Of a stretch of DNA of 64,000 nt, positions 25,566 through 36,263 are shown piece after piece. The stretch comes from Monosporascus cannonballus (Eukaryota > Ascomycota > Sordariomycetes > Xylariales), in NCBI GenBank assembly GCA_004154925.1, contig QJNS01000698.1, positions 62,001 through 126,000 of the forward strand, written 5' to 3'. Numbering within the stretch: the stretch's first letter is position 1; each line of letters begins with the position of its first letter. The position numbers and the translations under genes were made by a program. The notes beneath the pieces are model-generated. The model was not told where the DNA came from. It saw nothing but the letters and a program-made list of their open reading frames with translations, and searched no databases.

Positions 25566-28500
25566 TAATCTTCCCCTTTTAAAAATCTTGCCCTCAAGAT
25601 TTCTCTTTTTTTTAGTAAACCTTTTTTATCCATTCAATATGTCTTCCGGTATATCCAAACGTCGTTTTCGCAAATCTGATTAACGATTTGCCTTAGTTAA
25701 TTTAATTAAATTCGAAACTTTTAACGTAATGCCCTGTTTTTTTATTTTATTCAGCAACTTAATTACCTAACAATAAACGGGGTTTTTGGTTATAAGGAAT
25801 ATATTCGTCGAAGCCGTTTATGTAACGGGACAAAAATCCTTATTCCTATAATTAACCGTCATATCGCAGAATCGAAAAAATTAAAAAAAAAGGTTAACGG
25901 CTAAAAAGTCTTTATCCGAAACTTTTATACATTTTTTTCGTATACGTCATTAACGCCAGTACTATTAATCCCAGGATGCGAAACTTATTAATTGTACTCT
26001 TTAATCTCTAAATAATTCCAATAACCTTATATAATTAAAGTTAAAATTTGTAGTCGAAATTTAAGCTTTAAATAAGGCAAAGGTTATTAATTGAAATACG
26101 ATAAACCAAGGACTTTTTTGGGTTTTATAAATTAAAATACCATTATCCCGAATAATTTCGTCGTTATTAATAAAAGCTTTTTAATAGGTGTTAAACGCTA
26201 ATAAGGTTTTTAGCGGGTTTTCAAATATTCTCGGAATCCGAGTACTTTTTTACTTAATTAGGTATTAAGTAAATCCGTTTTATTTTCGTATATCGAAAAT
26301 TTTCTTTACTTCGTATACTTATTCGTCTTTTACTTTTATATCGTTTTATATCGTATGTACTTTAATTATATCCGTTACTAATTAGAATAAAAAAATATGA
26401 AAAATTAAATAAAGTTTAACTTTTACTAAAAGTTCTAATTAATAATTATTTTCTAAGATTTTTTGGTGATTTTGTTTAGACCGATATATTTGAAATCGAG
26501 TTTTTTATTGGGTTATTTCGTTTAAATATTTTTTATAATATGGAAAATTATTTCCCCCTTTTCGAAAGTTAATTTTTTTAACCTTTTTTAATTATAATAT
26601 CTGCTTATTTAATTCCGTACGAATTCCAGTTTTAAATTTATTTTTTAATGCAGCTGCCGTAATTGTTTTAACGTAAAAGTTATATTAATCTTAATTAGGC
26701 CGTCGTTACGTATTTCTTTTATAAACTTTTAAAATAAAATCAAAATTTACGTTTGCAGGTATCATTTTAATATTTTCGTAATAACTTGTATTATACATTA
26801 ATTAAGTAACAAATAACTTCTCAACCCAGTTATTTTATTCATAATTAATATAATATCGGAAATAAATTTCCAAAGTTTAATTTATCCGTTCCGTTTATTT
26901 ATCCGTTTAAGATTTAAATACGTTAAATAACTTATAATTTAAGCCCATTTATATTATTAAGGCTTGTTAAAATTGAAATGGAAATATCGCTTTTTTATTT
27001 AATATAATTTCTATAAGTAATCCGTATACATTAAATATGTATTTAAAAGAAATATGGTATTTGTTCGGCGTTTATATCCTTATAATATGATAAAAAACTA
27101 GAAAATTTCGTAAATCGGTCGATAATTACGAAAGTATTATCGTAATATATTCCCGTAACTGAAATTTCCGATATAAGAAGTTTGATAATAAAATCGAATA
27201 TAACTAAATACTATGTTTGCTTTATAATTAATAATAACTGTAATTTTCCGTATGGCTTATATCGTCGAATCTTTGCTTTAATGCCAATATCGCATTGTCG
27301 TATAGTTTTTTTGTATTATTACTTTTACTTTAGAAAAAAGATATATACGTTAAAACCGTTTTAAGATCTTGTAAGTCTTTAAATATTTATATAATTAATA
27401 TTCGTATATTTCTCGTCTTACATTTTTCTGATATATTTCTAAAACTTATATTTTATTCTTTTTTTGGTTTTTTAAAAAGTTATTACTATATTGTTAAATT
27501 TTTTAATATATATTGTAATATACTGCTCGAACCGTCGCAATTTGTCGTAAAGGTAAATATCTTTTTATAATAATATCAAAAATTATATAACTAACTTCAA
27601 CCAATTCTTTTTTTCGAAATTCGGTTATTTGCTTAAGGCATTTGTTTTATTATTCTCTAAACCTTTTCTGTAAATAATAACGAAATCGAAATTCGCCAAC
27701 TTTTCTGCGTAACGAAATTATCGTTCTGTAAATTCCCGGGTCGTAATAAATCGGGTAAAATTTTAATGATCCGTATAAATCTTAACCTAATATAAGCTTC
27801 CTTTTAAGAAATGCCTAAATTTTCGAAATACCATAATAATGGCCATAAAATTTTTATTTAAAATACTGTAATTAAATTCGGCTTTTTTTAGTTTGTACGA
27901 AAAAAATACAGTAAGGCGTAATTTGCTTTAGTTATTTCGTTATCCGATTATTACGCTTAATATATAATCCGAAATATCGGTTTTTAGCTTGACGGAACGG
28001 TTTGGATTGTACATAATTAATATTGGCTCGCTGGTAATTGTATCTTTAATATCCTAAAATGCTTTTTCCGTATTTGGTATCCATTTAAGTATTTTTTCTT
28101 TTTTCGTAAAGTTTATTAGGGATATAATTATCCTACTAAAATTTCGAATAAATTTCCTATAGTAATTAGCGATTCTATGGAATACCTGTACCTCCTTAAT
28201 TATTATTGGCATTTATTATTTTATATTTACAACGATTTTTTAAAAGTTTATTTTAATATATTTTAAGGTAATAATATATCCCAAATATTTTACTTGTTAT
28301 TTGTAAAATTAACTTTTTTTGTATCAATAAATAATCTTACGTTTTATAAAGCTTAAAAACCTTTATAAATATAGTTTGTACATAACTTTTTCCTCTTAAA
28401 AAATGAAAATGTCGTCGAGATAGCAAACGACGAAAATATCGCAATACTTTTGTAATATATGGTTTATTATCCATTAAAAGGTTACCGGTACGTTCGTAAA

Positions 28501-31500
28501 TCCTATTGGCATAACCAAATATTTAAACAGGCCGTATTTCGTTTTAAAAATTATTTTCCATTTGTATCCTTTTTTAATCTTAATTAGGTTATATCTATCC
28601 CTAAAATTGAATACTATAAATTATTTAATTTCGTAAAATCAGTTTTTATTTCCGTAATTAAGGGTTATATTATTTAATTCTTAACCGTAATATCGTTTAA
28701 TTATCAGTAATTAATTATACATCGTAATTTTCCGTTTTTTTTGAGTACGAAAAATATCGGATATTCTGCTGGTAATTTTGAAAGTTAAATACATCTTCTT
28801 TATAGCCGATTTTCCAGGTATTTTTTGAAAGTACGTAATTCGTTTTTGTTAAGGTTATAAATAAAGTAAAATTTCGTCGAAAATCCTTTTTTAAAAATTA
28901 TCTTATAGTTTTATTCGCAATATTCTAATAATTTCGTATTAAATTTCTTTTTGAAAAACTGCTTATATTTACAGTATTATAATGGCGTATTAATTAAATT
29001 TTCTAACTTTTGGAACTATTATTTTTATTTTTTTTAAATCGTTATTCAATTACTTTAGTTTTGTTTCATTAATAATAACAATATATCGTATTTTTTAATG
29101 TCCGTTTTTTTTCTTATATTTTATCTTTTTAGGTAATAAGGTTTTTTTCGTATTCTTATGCCTATGTTCGTCGTTATTATCGATCCAATATTAAGATCTT
29201 AATTTTTTTTCTTTTATTAACAGAAAATAAAGCGAATTTAATTTGGCTAATTTTATCGTTAATCAAAACTCTGTATTAACGTATCCATAATAATCTTAAA
29301 ATCATATCGTAATTCCTAAATAAAGCGATATCGAAATTAATTATTTAATATTATTCTTACATAAAAATCTCGAAATAATTAACTTAGCGTATAATTTTTT
29401 TATTATCGTAAGCAAATTCGTAACTTTCGATATTCGTCGTTATATAAAGTTTTAACTTATATTTCCATCATAATTTAAGCTTATTAATTATAATTAATAT
29501 AATATAATTTCCGCTTAGGATTCCGTAATTTACTATTACGGTATATTAATACGTTTCGATTTGTATATCTAAAATAATAAAATCATTAATATTTTCTATT
29601 ATCGCATTTAAAACTTTTTTCGAAAATTCTCTTTAATTTTATTAAGTTTCGTTATTTTACGGCTTTTTTATAAATAACCTTTTTTGTTAATTTTTATTCG
29701 AATTTATCGAACCTTACTTATATTTGTTTATTTAATATGTTAAGCTGCTATATTTAGTATTAATGCCTGCGTATTATTTTCTTAAATCGTATTAATTATT
29801 TTTAATTATTTTTATAATTCTTTTCCTTATCGAATAAATTATTTTTTTTATATTTACGATTATATCCCATTATATGTCGTTTTAATTATCGTTCTAAAGA
29901 TCTGTTATAAACTAACGTAATTTTTTTATTAATTTTCTTTTCGTAAAAATTTATAATAAATATTAATTAAAAATAAAAATCCGTAATAACTTTCTAATAA
30001 TACTTTTTTACGGTACGTTAAATAAACCTTTTTTCGGTTTAATAATTGTATTATTTATAATAACAGAAAAAGTTTTCCTACGGGCATTACTTTTGTTCGG
30101 GCCAGCTTTTCGTTTCGGCCAATTATTAGATATTCTTTAAGGCTATATTTCGAAAATATCGATATTATTACTTATCGTTTTTATTATTTCCGGTAGAATT
30201 TGGAAACTCGAATCCTTTATAATATATACGGATAATTCGTTTATAAATATATTATTTCTTTTTCTCGTAATCGGGATATTTTCGTCGTCGACAGTATATA
30301 ACGTATATTTTGCCATATTAATTAAAGATTTTGAGGTAAATCTTTTCTGTTCAACCCTAATATTTACGTAATCATTTTGATAATGCTTTTTATTATGCTT
30401 ACGATATTTGTTAAACCAGCTTTTTAGTTTTTCCCATTTCTCGTCAAATTTCTTATCGTAATAATCTTTATCGGACCTTTTCCCATAAATTTAATATATA
30501 CTTGGTTTAAATCATATTAATAATTTTGCTATCGTTAGCTTAATTATTTCTGGATTATTTTTTCGATACAGATATCTAGTTATTTTATTATGGCCTTTTA
30601 AATTTCTTGTATTTATAAACTTTATATCCCATTTTGCCAGAATTAAAACATTTAATCTGGTTTTAATTTTATTTATGGGTAATACCGAATTCTATAAATT
30701 TTAACGCCGTTCCGTAAGAAGTAAAAGGGGCGTTTTGTTTTTTTCCTTAATTAACCATATTATATCTCGATCGTAAAATATATTATTCCTGTTTTTTCTT
30801 ATTATTTTTCAAACTGTCGATTATTAATTTTAATTACATTTGTAATATACCGGTCTAAGGTAATTAATCGTTTAATCTGTATCATTTTATTTTTTATATT
30901 AATTTTTAATCGTTTATAAAATATATCGATAAGGGTATTAATTTTATTATTTCTTTTTCCGGTTTTAGCGGTAAAACTTTTAAAAGTTATAGCATACTTA
31001 AACGTAAATCCTTTTTATCGAAATTATAAAAGTTATTAAGTCGTAAATAGTTTTTTATTCGGATTGCTGAAATTATTCCATACTTTATTTTCGAAATTAA
31101 TATAAAATAATAAAATCTTATTAATAAATGTTTTTTCCTATTTTTTTATTTTTAAAACATTTCTTATAATAAGTTTAAATTAATTGGCAATATTTTCTGT
31201 TAAGTATATTTTTATTGTTAGAACTTTATCCGCCAAGTCGCTAAAGTTTAAAAAATAAAGGTAAATTTGTGTCTAAATTAAAAAAGTTAACGGGTTGCTT
31301 TTTTTCTCGTAAGGCTTTGGTTTCCTTGGTTTTATACGGGCGAAAAAAGCTTAGGCAAATAACGTAGCCCTAATTTATTGGATTTTTTTTTCAGTTCCCG
31401 AATTCGAATCTAAAGCTGCTAAATAAGGGTTTCTTAAGCGCTGGTCGATATTTTAACAATATTAAATATTATTTAAAGTTTAATTGTATTTTTAAATAAA

Positions 31501-31511
31501 AGTTTGCAATA

Positions 31512-31899
31512 TATAATAAATTAAACGGTTTAATTAATTATTAAACCTTGATCGTACGGATTTATATTAACAGAAATATCGTAAGAATTTAAATAATAAA
31601 TAGAATAACGTATTACGTTTCGTAATTACAAAAATATTTTGGGTAATAACATTATATTGCAAGCTTTAGCTATTTAAATGCTGGGAGTAACGAGCGTATA
31701 TATCCTATTTCTGCTTACTGGCTCATTACTAACGAATTGGTAATTCGGCTTACTGGCTTACCACCAGTAAGTTGGTGATCCGGCTTACTGGCTTACTACC
31801 AATAAGTTGGTGATCCATCACGTAACCCGCCCTACCGCGCAGTTGTGGTTGGGTCATGACAGACCATCTCTGGAGACCGTGGCCCGTTGGGCCATGACA
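31512..31899 (-). repeat. Right LTR of element B (5' LTR by element orientation)
   Basis: 388 bp, with the same three tandem 35-bp units at 31714-31816. Its outer half is much less mutated than the left LTR and probably close to the ancestral state, while its inner 100 bp is AT-rich. In a live element this copy would hold the promoter reading leftward. Confidence 0.9.
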
Positions 31900-31904
31900 A
31901 ATAG

Positions 31905-33194
31905 ACAATGCTTAATATATATTGATATATTAAAATAATATTTACGTTTTAAAAATTTAAAACTTCTTTTAAATTTGTTATTAAATATCTCTTAAATTAC
32001 TTGAATTATTCTTTAAAGTCTTGCCTATATAAATACACCAACTTTTATTAATTCAGTATTTATAAATTTGTTACGATTATATAGAACAATTGTTTTTTCT
32101 TATTTTTGTTACTGGATAGTTTGCTCGGTAAATTAAGTTAAATGTAGAAGTATTTTTTCGTTGAATAAGAACGCATCGCTTTTTTAAATGTTAAAAGTTT
32201 TTAAGTCTTGCGTAGTTAAATTTAATTTCGATTTATTTATTAATCAGTTCAGTCCTAAAACTATTACTTAACTTTAATAATAATATTAAACAAGACTTAA
32301 TAATATATAGCTATTAAAAATATTAATCCATTAATAAATTTTCATTCTATAATGTTATGTTAATAAGAATATATGAAAAACTTAATAATGAATTATTTTT
32401 TTTATATGTTGTAGTATTAAAATTCCTTTAAGTAACGAATTATTATTATTAATAATATAAATGACCAAATAACGAACATATATATTCATTGTTTAATATT
32501 TTTAAAATTCCAAAATCCTTTTATATCTTGTCATACCGTATTTCCCTTGGAGCCGGGCATCCAAACGGATCCTTATCCTTGAATCTCCAGGATCCGAAAA
32601 TCCATCCGGATCCATATCACGTAACCCTGGTAAAGGTCGGAGACGCTCAAAGTCTTGTCCCGACCGTCCTCCTAGGTCTCCAACTGTTAGGCCATAGCAC
32701 TTCAAATTTAATTTTTAAAGTAGATTGACGGCTATAATTTGCTTTAATAAGATAATTTAATAGCGAAGTTATGAATATATAAGGCGAAAACGATTTCTGT
32801 TAGGCCTGTCCGGTTTCTGCTAGCAAAACCGACCCCCGTCGAAAAGGAAATGAAGTTTAAAGCTATAACTAGGTCTTCAATGATATATACAAGAAGGGTG
32901 TAAAGCTTAAGGCATCATTACCTTGGGCAATCGTTAGGTACTGTGACAACCTGAGAAGTGTCGTTATGAGAACGCTGCCGGGCCGCCTCCAGCTGCATGG
33001 ACAAGGTGTAGTTTCAGCAAAATGCGGGGTGGACGTAGCACAGCTAGTTAGTAATTCTGAGCCCTTTATTCCCGAACGTGTATTTGATAAACTATTTCCA
33101 GTGACATATAAGTACTCCTTGTTCCTCCTCCTTGAACATATCTTCGCCCATCATTATCACCATTTCTATATAACTCAGCTTACAGAATAAAGGA
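31905..33194. other. Right border of repeat block 1 and upstream region of O-methyltransferase 2
   Basis: From 31,905 to about 32,500 the sequence is AT-rich, possibly the remainder of element D. At 32,541-32,700 an abrupt GC-richer patch holds three GGATCC sites, of unknown nature. From about 32,770 the composition becomes gene-like. A near-perfect 19-bp palindrome centred on GCTAGC lies at about 32,811-32,829. No gene is supported; the last few hundred bases should include the promoter of O-methyltransferase 2. Confidence 0.4.
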
Positions 33195-34625
33195 ATGGAG
33201 TCTGCTCTGGATCAAATCAAGCTTCTCGCATCAACGGCCAACGAGACTACGAAGAGGGGCCTCCTGATCACTCTACGCCAGATAGCAGACTCTCTTGAGG
33301 ACAGCAATGACACCATTCATAGATTCGGTTATCTCGTGCGTTTTCATATTCCCTGCAGAGGTCATGGCCATTTGACAAGGATTTCAGCTGACTTATGTTT
33401 CGTTCGTTCTAGCATCTTCAAACAGCCGCGGTGAAGGTTGGTTTCGACTTGCAGCTGTTCAGACTCTTATGCAGTGCCCAAGGCCCCTTGAGCCTGGAAG
33501 AGATGGCCCAAAGCACCAAGGCCGAGCTCTTATTCATTAGTATGTTTCATCCTTCTATGTGAGTGAACCTGTCCTTACCTTCTTCTCAGGTCGGTTTATG
33601 AGGTACCTTGCTTCCATAGGCGCAGTCAAGGAGGTGGATAGTACTCATTATGCTGCCAATACCATCACCAAGAATCTCTGTGAACCCGTCTCTGAGGCAG
33701 GAATTTCTCACTGGTAAAAGCCCCTTTGCACACTGGAATCTATATTAAACTGCCTTCACTGACCAACTGTTCAGTTTCGAGACAGTTGGACCCCAGTTTC
33801 AAACAATTCCAGCTTTCTTCAAAGCATCGGGATATAAGAACCCTAATGACGAGGTACGAACCGTTTTCCAGGAAGCCTGGAAGACGGCCGACCATGCTTT
33901 TGCGTGGTTCGGAACCCATCCGGAGAACCTTAGATACTTCAACGACTACATGGCTCTCCGGCGCGAGCCTCAGGTCTCATGGTTAGGGGTATATCCAGTC
34001 CCTGCAGAGGCGAAAGGAAGCACCCCCGAAAGAGCGCTGTATGTCAACATCGGTGGTGGGATTGGCCACCAGTGCGCGCAGTTCAAAGATAGGTATCCCG
34101 ACATTCCCGGTCGCGTGATACTCCAGGACTTGGCACACTCCATCGAGAAGGCTCTGCAAACACCAGGTGTTGAGAACCTCGTTCACAACTTCTTCGATCC
34201 TCAGCCGATCAAAGGTACTTTTACATGCTTTTAGACCCCTTACACGCATCCACCATAATACCTTAGCTTTACTATTTCCTTACTGAACCTCGCTGACGAT
34301 GAGAACAATAGGGGCCAAATTCTATTTCATCCGGGGAGTCCTGCATAACCACCCTGACCACAAGGTCCGCCAGCTCCTCGAGAACACCAAGGCCGCCATG
34401 GGCCCGGATTCGGTGTTGTTGATAGATGAAATGGTTCTCCCCGAGAGCGGGGTCAATTCATATGCCGCGGCCATGGATCTAACCATGATGGCGGCCTTCG
34501 CATCAATGGAGAGGACCGAAGCCCAATGGCGCAAGATTTTAAAGGATGTAGGCCTGGAGCTGAAGATGACGTATAACTACAATCCCGTAAGCTACGAGAG
34601 TGTCATGGATGTCCGTTTACCATGA
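33195..34625 (+). CDS. O-methyltransferase 2 (COMT-type, methyltransferase family 2), five exons
   Basis: Predicted exons are 33195-33335, 33413-33539, 33590-33713, 33775-34214 and 34312-34625, with introns of 77, 50, 61 and 97 nt. All phases join cleanly to give 381 residues without stops, slightly short but complete for the family. The N-terminal helical/winged-helix dimerisation part covers about 1-130. The SAM loop VNIGGGIG is at about 221-228, the ribose-binding acid in VILQD at 249, and the likely catalytic histidine in RGVLHNH at 289, followed by an acidic LLIDEMVLPE strand. It differs clearly from O-methyltransferase 1 and is not a recent duplicate. It would methylate a hydroxyl of a small molecule using SAM in the cytosol. 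It lies upstream of the hemerythrin-like gene on the same strand, 680 bp apart. Confidence 0.88.
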
Positions 34626-35305
34626 ATGGGGAGTGGGAATCGTCCGAAAAGAGTAAGTGGTGATACGGGGCTATAGGTGTGCATGCATGGAAGGAACTGG
34701 AACAGGGGAATTCGGCTGCATACAAGGATTTTAGGCCTTAGGTGCTTAAGTTAGCTTTTCACCCAACTTCAAAGAGAGGTTTGCTACCAGCAGATTCCCT
34801 CAGCGAACTCAGGCGTCCGCTCGCTCGTTCTCCAATTTCTCAACTCATTCAATGTGCTCCTCCATAACGTTAGAATTAACTAATTAAATCCCAAATCACG
34901 GTAACGAACCGACTTCCCAAGGAGGAAAGTAGCTACCATGGGCAGTATGCGGCTCGTGCTTCTGGGTCCGTCTCCAAGATCCCTAATCCACTTGAGCCCT
35001 GGAGCCTTTGCACTTTAAAACGAGGGTATTTATTGTGCTCGCTACTCGCGCGGCGGCCTCTTGTATAAAACTCCGAAAGTTACAATAAACTAAAGTAGCA
35101 TTAATATTATGCGTGATATAACAGTTAGATCCTTATTTTATTAATAAGCACAATCTAATACTAAGCCTCAAAATAAACCCTCCCTAGGTTGCTCCTCTCT
35201 TCTCTTGTCCAGAGTATAGTTTATCCCATTTTCCTTATATTTCTGAACCTTCCCCTCCCCTAAAATTCGGAACACTGCCCCTTCACTCGATGCTGACCTT
35301 TCACC
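34626..35305. other. Intergenic region between O-methyltransferase 2 and the hemerythrin-like gene
   Basis: This holds the 3' end of the methyltransferase transcript and the promoter of the next gene. A short AT-rich patch lies around 35,080-35,170. I see no coding sequence, repeat or RNA gene. Confidence 0.45.
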
Positions 35306-36133
35306 ATGCCTAACACATATTTCGATCACCCATTGCAACTCATTGCAACACCGACTTACCGACAGTGTAAGGATGGCAAGGTACCGTCCCGCCCCTTATT
35401 ACATCCCTGTCTTCTATGGGAAACTACGTGCTCATGCTTGCAGATGTAGCCGGACGAGTTCATCAACGGTGCTACACACATGGCACTCGCGCATAACGTA
35501 ATGATCCGGTCCCTGAATGCTATATATCTCCAGGCTCCTCATATCCAGCCAGGAGAGCAACCAGCTTTTCTTCGTTTTGCTGAGGTATGGCACAAGAGCG
35601 TGGAACATCACCACAAGACAGAAGAAGACATTTTCTTCCCCATCATTGAAGAAATGTCTGGCCAGAAAGGAATTATGGAAGTAAACGCCCAGCAGCACAA
35701 CGCATTTCAGAGTGGTCTAGAGGCGTTCATCGCCTACCTGCGGCAATGTCTCGCGAGGGAGGCACAGTTCGATGGGAAGTACCTTGTACGAATCCTAGAT
35801 GGCTTCGCCCAGGTCATGTGTGAGCGCCTGGCGGACGAGATCACGACGTTCGTCGACTTCAGAAACCGTGGCGAAAAACTCAAAGGATACCATGCCCGGC
35901 TCGTGGCCGAGGCGCAGAAGGTTCAGCAGCTGGGCCTGTTGGATGACGTCATGTTCATGATGGCGAACCACGACGTAGATTTTGAGGATGGAATTCACGA
36001 TTTCCCCCCAGTCCCCGCTGTCATCGCCTGGGGCCAGAGGAACGTAGTCTGGTGGGCCCATTATGACTGGTGGGCGTTCGCGCCATGTGACAGGTCGGGC
36101 AAGATGCGGCCGTTAGATCTACCCAGTGAGTAA
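35306..36133 (+). CDS. Hemerythrin-like (HHE cation-binding) domain protein, two exons
   Basis: Exon 1 (35306-35380) encodes 25 residues; a 69-nt intron (35381-35449) leads to exon 2 (35450-36133). The product is 252 residues, typical of fungal hemerythrin-like proteins. Candidate metal ligands of the four-helix bundle are His40 (MALAHN), the HHHKTEE run at about 78-84, and His108 (QQHNAF). The C-terminal part is Trp-rich (VVWWAHYDWW). Such proteins bind a di-iron or similar centre; in fungi their job is mostly unknown and they recur near biosynthetic genes. The intron acceptor decides the product: using CAG at 35441-35443 would put a TAG stop in frame straight after one codon, whereas TAG at 35447-35449 restores the frame, so I chose the latter. 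No TM segment or signal peptide is seen. Function in this locus is inferred only from proximity to O-methyltransferase 2. Confidence 0.82.
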
Positions 36134-36171
36134 GTCTCGGAAGAGTGGTGTGAGTTACCTCATCTTGATCA

Positions 36172-36263
36172 GGACCCCATTTTGGAGGTTATGGCTGCGC
36201 CTGCGGCGCAGCAGCCGTAGCCACAGCTATAGCTTTTGATCAAGAAGTATCTGTCAGGGGTCC
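36172..36263. repeat. Foldback/MITE-like hairpin sequence downstream of the hemerythrin-like gene
   Basis: GGACCCC (36172-36178) and GGGGTCC (36257-36263) are perfect inverted ends of a 92-bp unit. Inside, 36187-36200 and 36206-36222 form an imperfect GC-rich stem around CTGCG. It sits 39 bp after the stop codon, at the exact border to the AT-rich block. It could be a tiny foldback transposon or a hairpin in the 3' untranslated region. Confidence 0.4.

Larger units (their letters stand above)
25178..31899 (-). mobile_element. Gypsy chromodomain LTR retrotransposon B, complete structure, coding region inactivated
   Basis: Two 388-bp LTRs (25178-25565 and 31512-31899) bound a 6.7-kb element flanked by the duplication AATAG (25173-25177, 31900-31904). 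A polypurine tract reads on the minus strand next to the left LTR (25566-25580), so transcription runs right to left. Minus-strand traces give the order: gag start near 31,400, protease region about 30,000, reverse transcriptase with a KKNGKLR motif about 28,740 and an intact YLDD box (28411-28422), then integrase and a chromodomain (about 26,170-26,290, SDSEN...NLIS). This is the Gypsy order with a C-terminal chromodomain (chromovirus lineage). All frames contain many stops. LTR differences are almost all C/T and G/A. Confidence 0.9.

Noticed and set aside
32502..32728. Overlapping open frames on both strands at the GC-richer patch
   Set aside because: Both are open because the patch lacks TA-rich codons; neither has a recognisable domain and the flanks are repeats.
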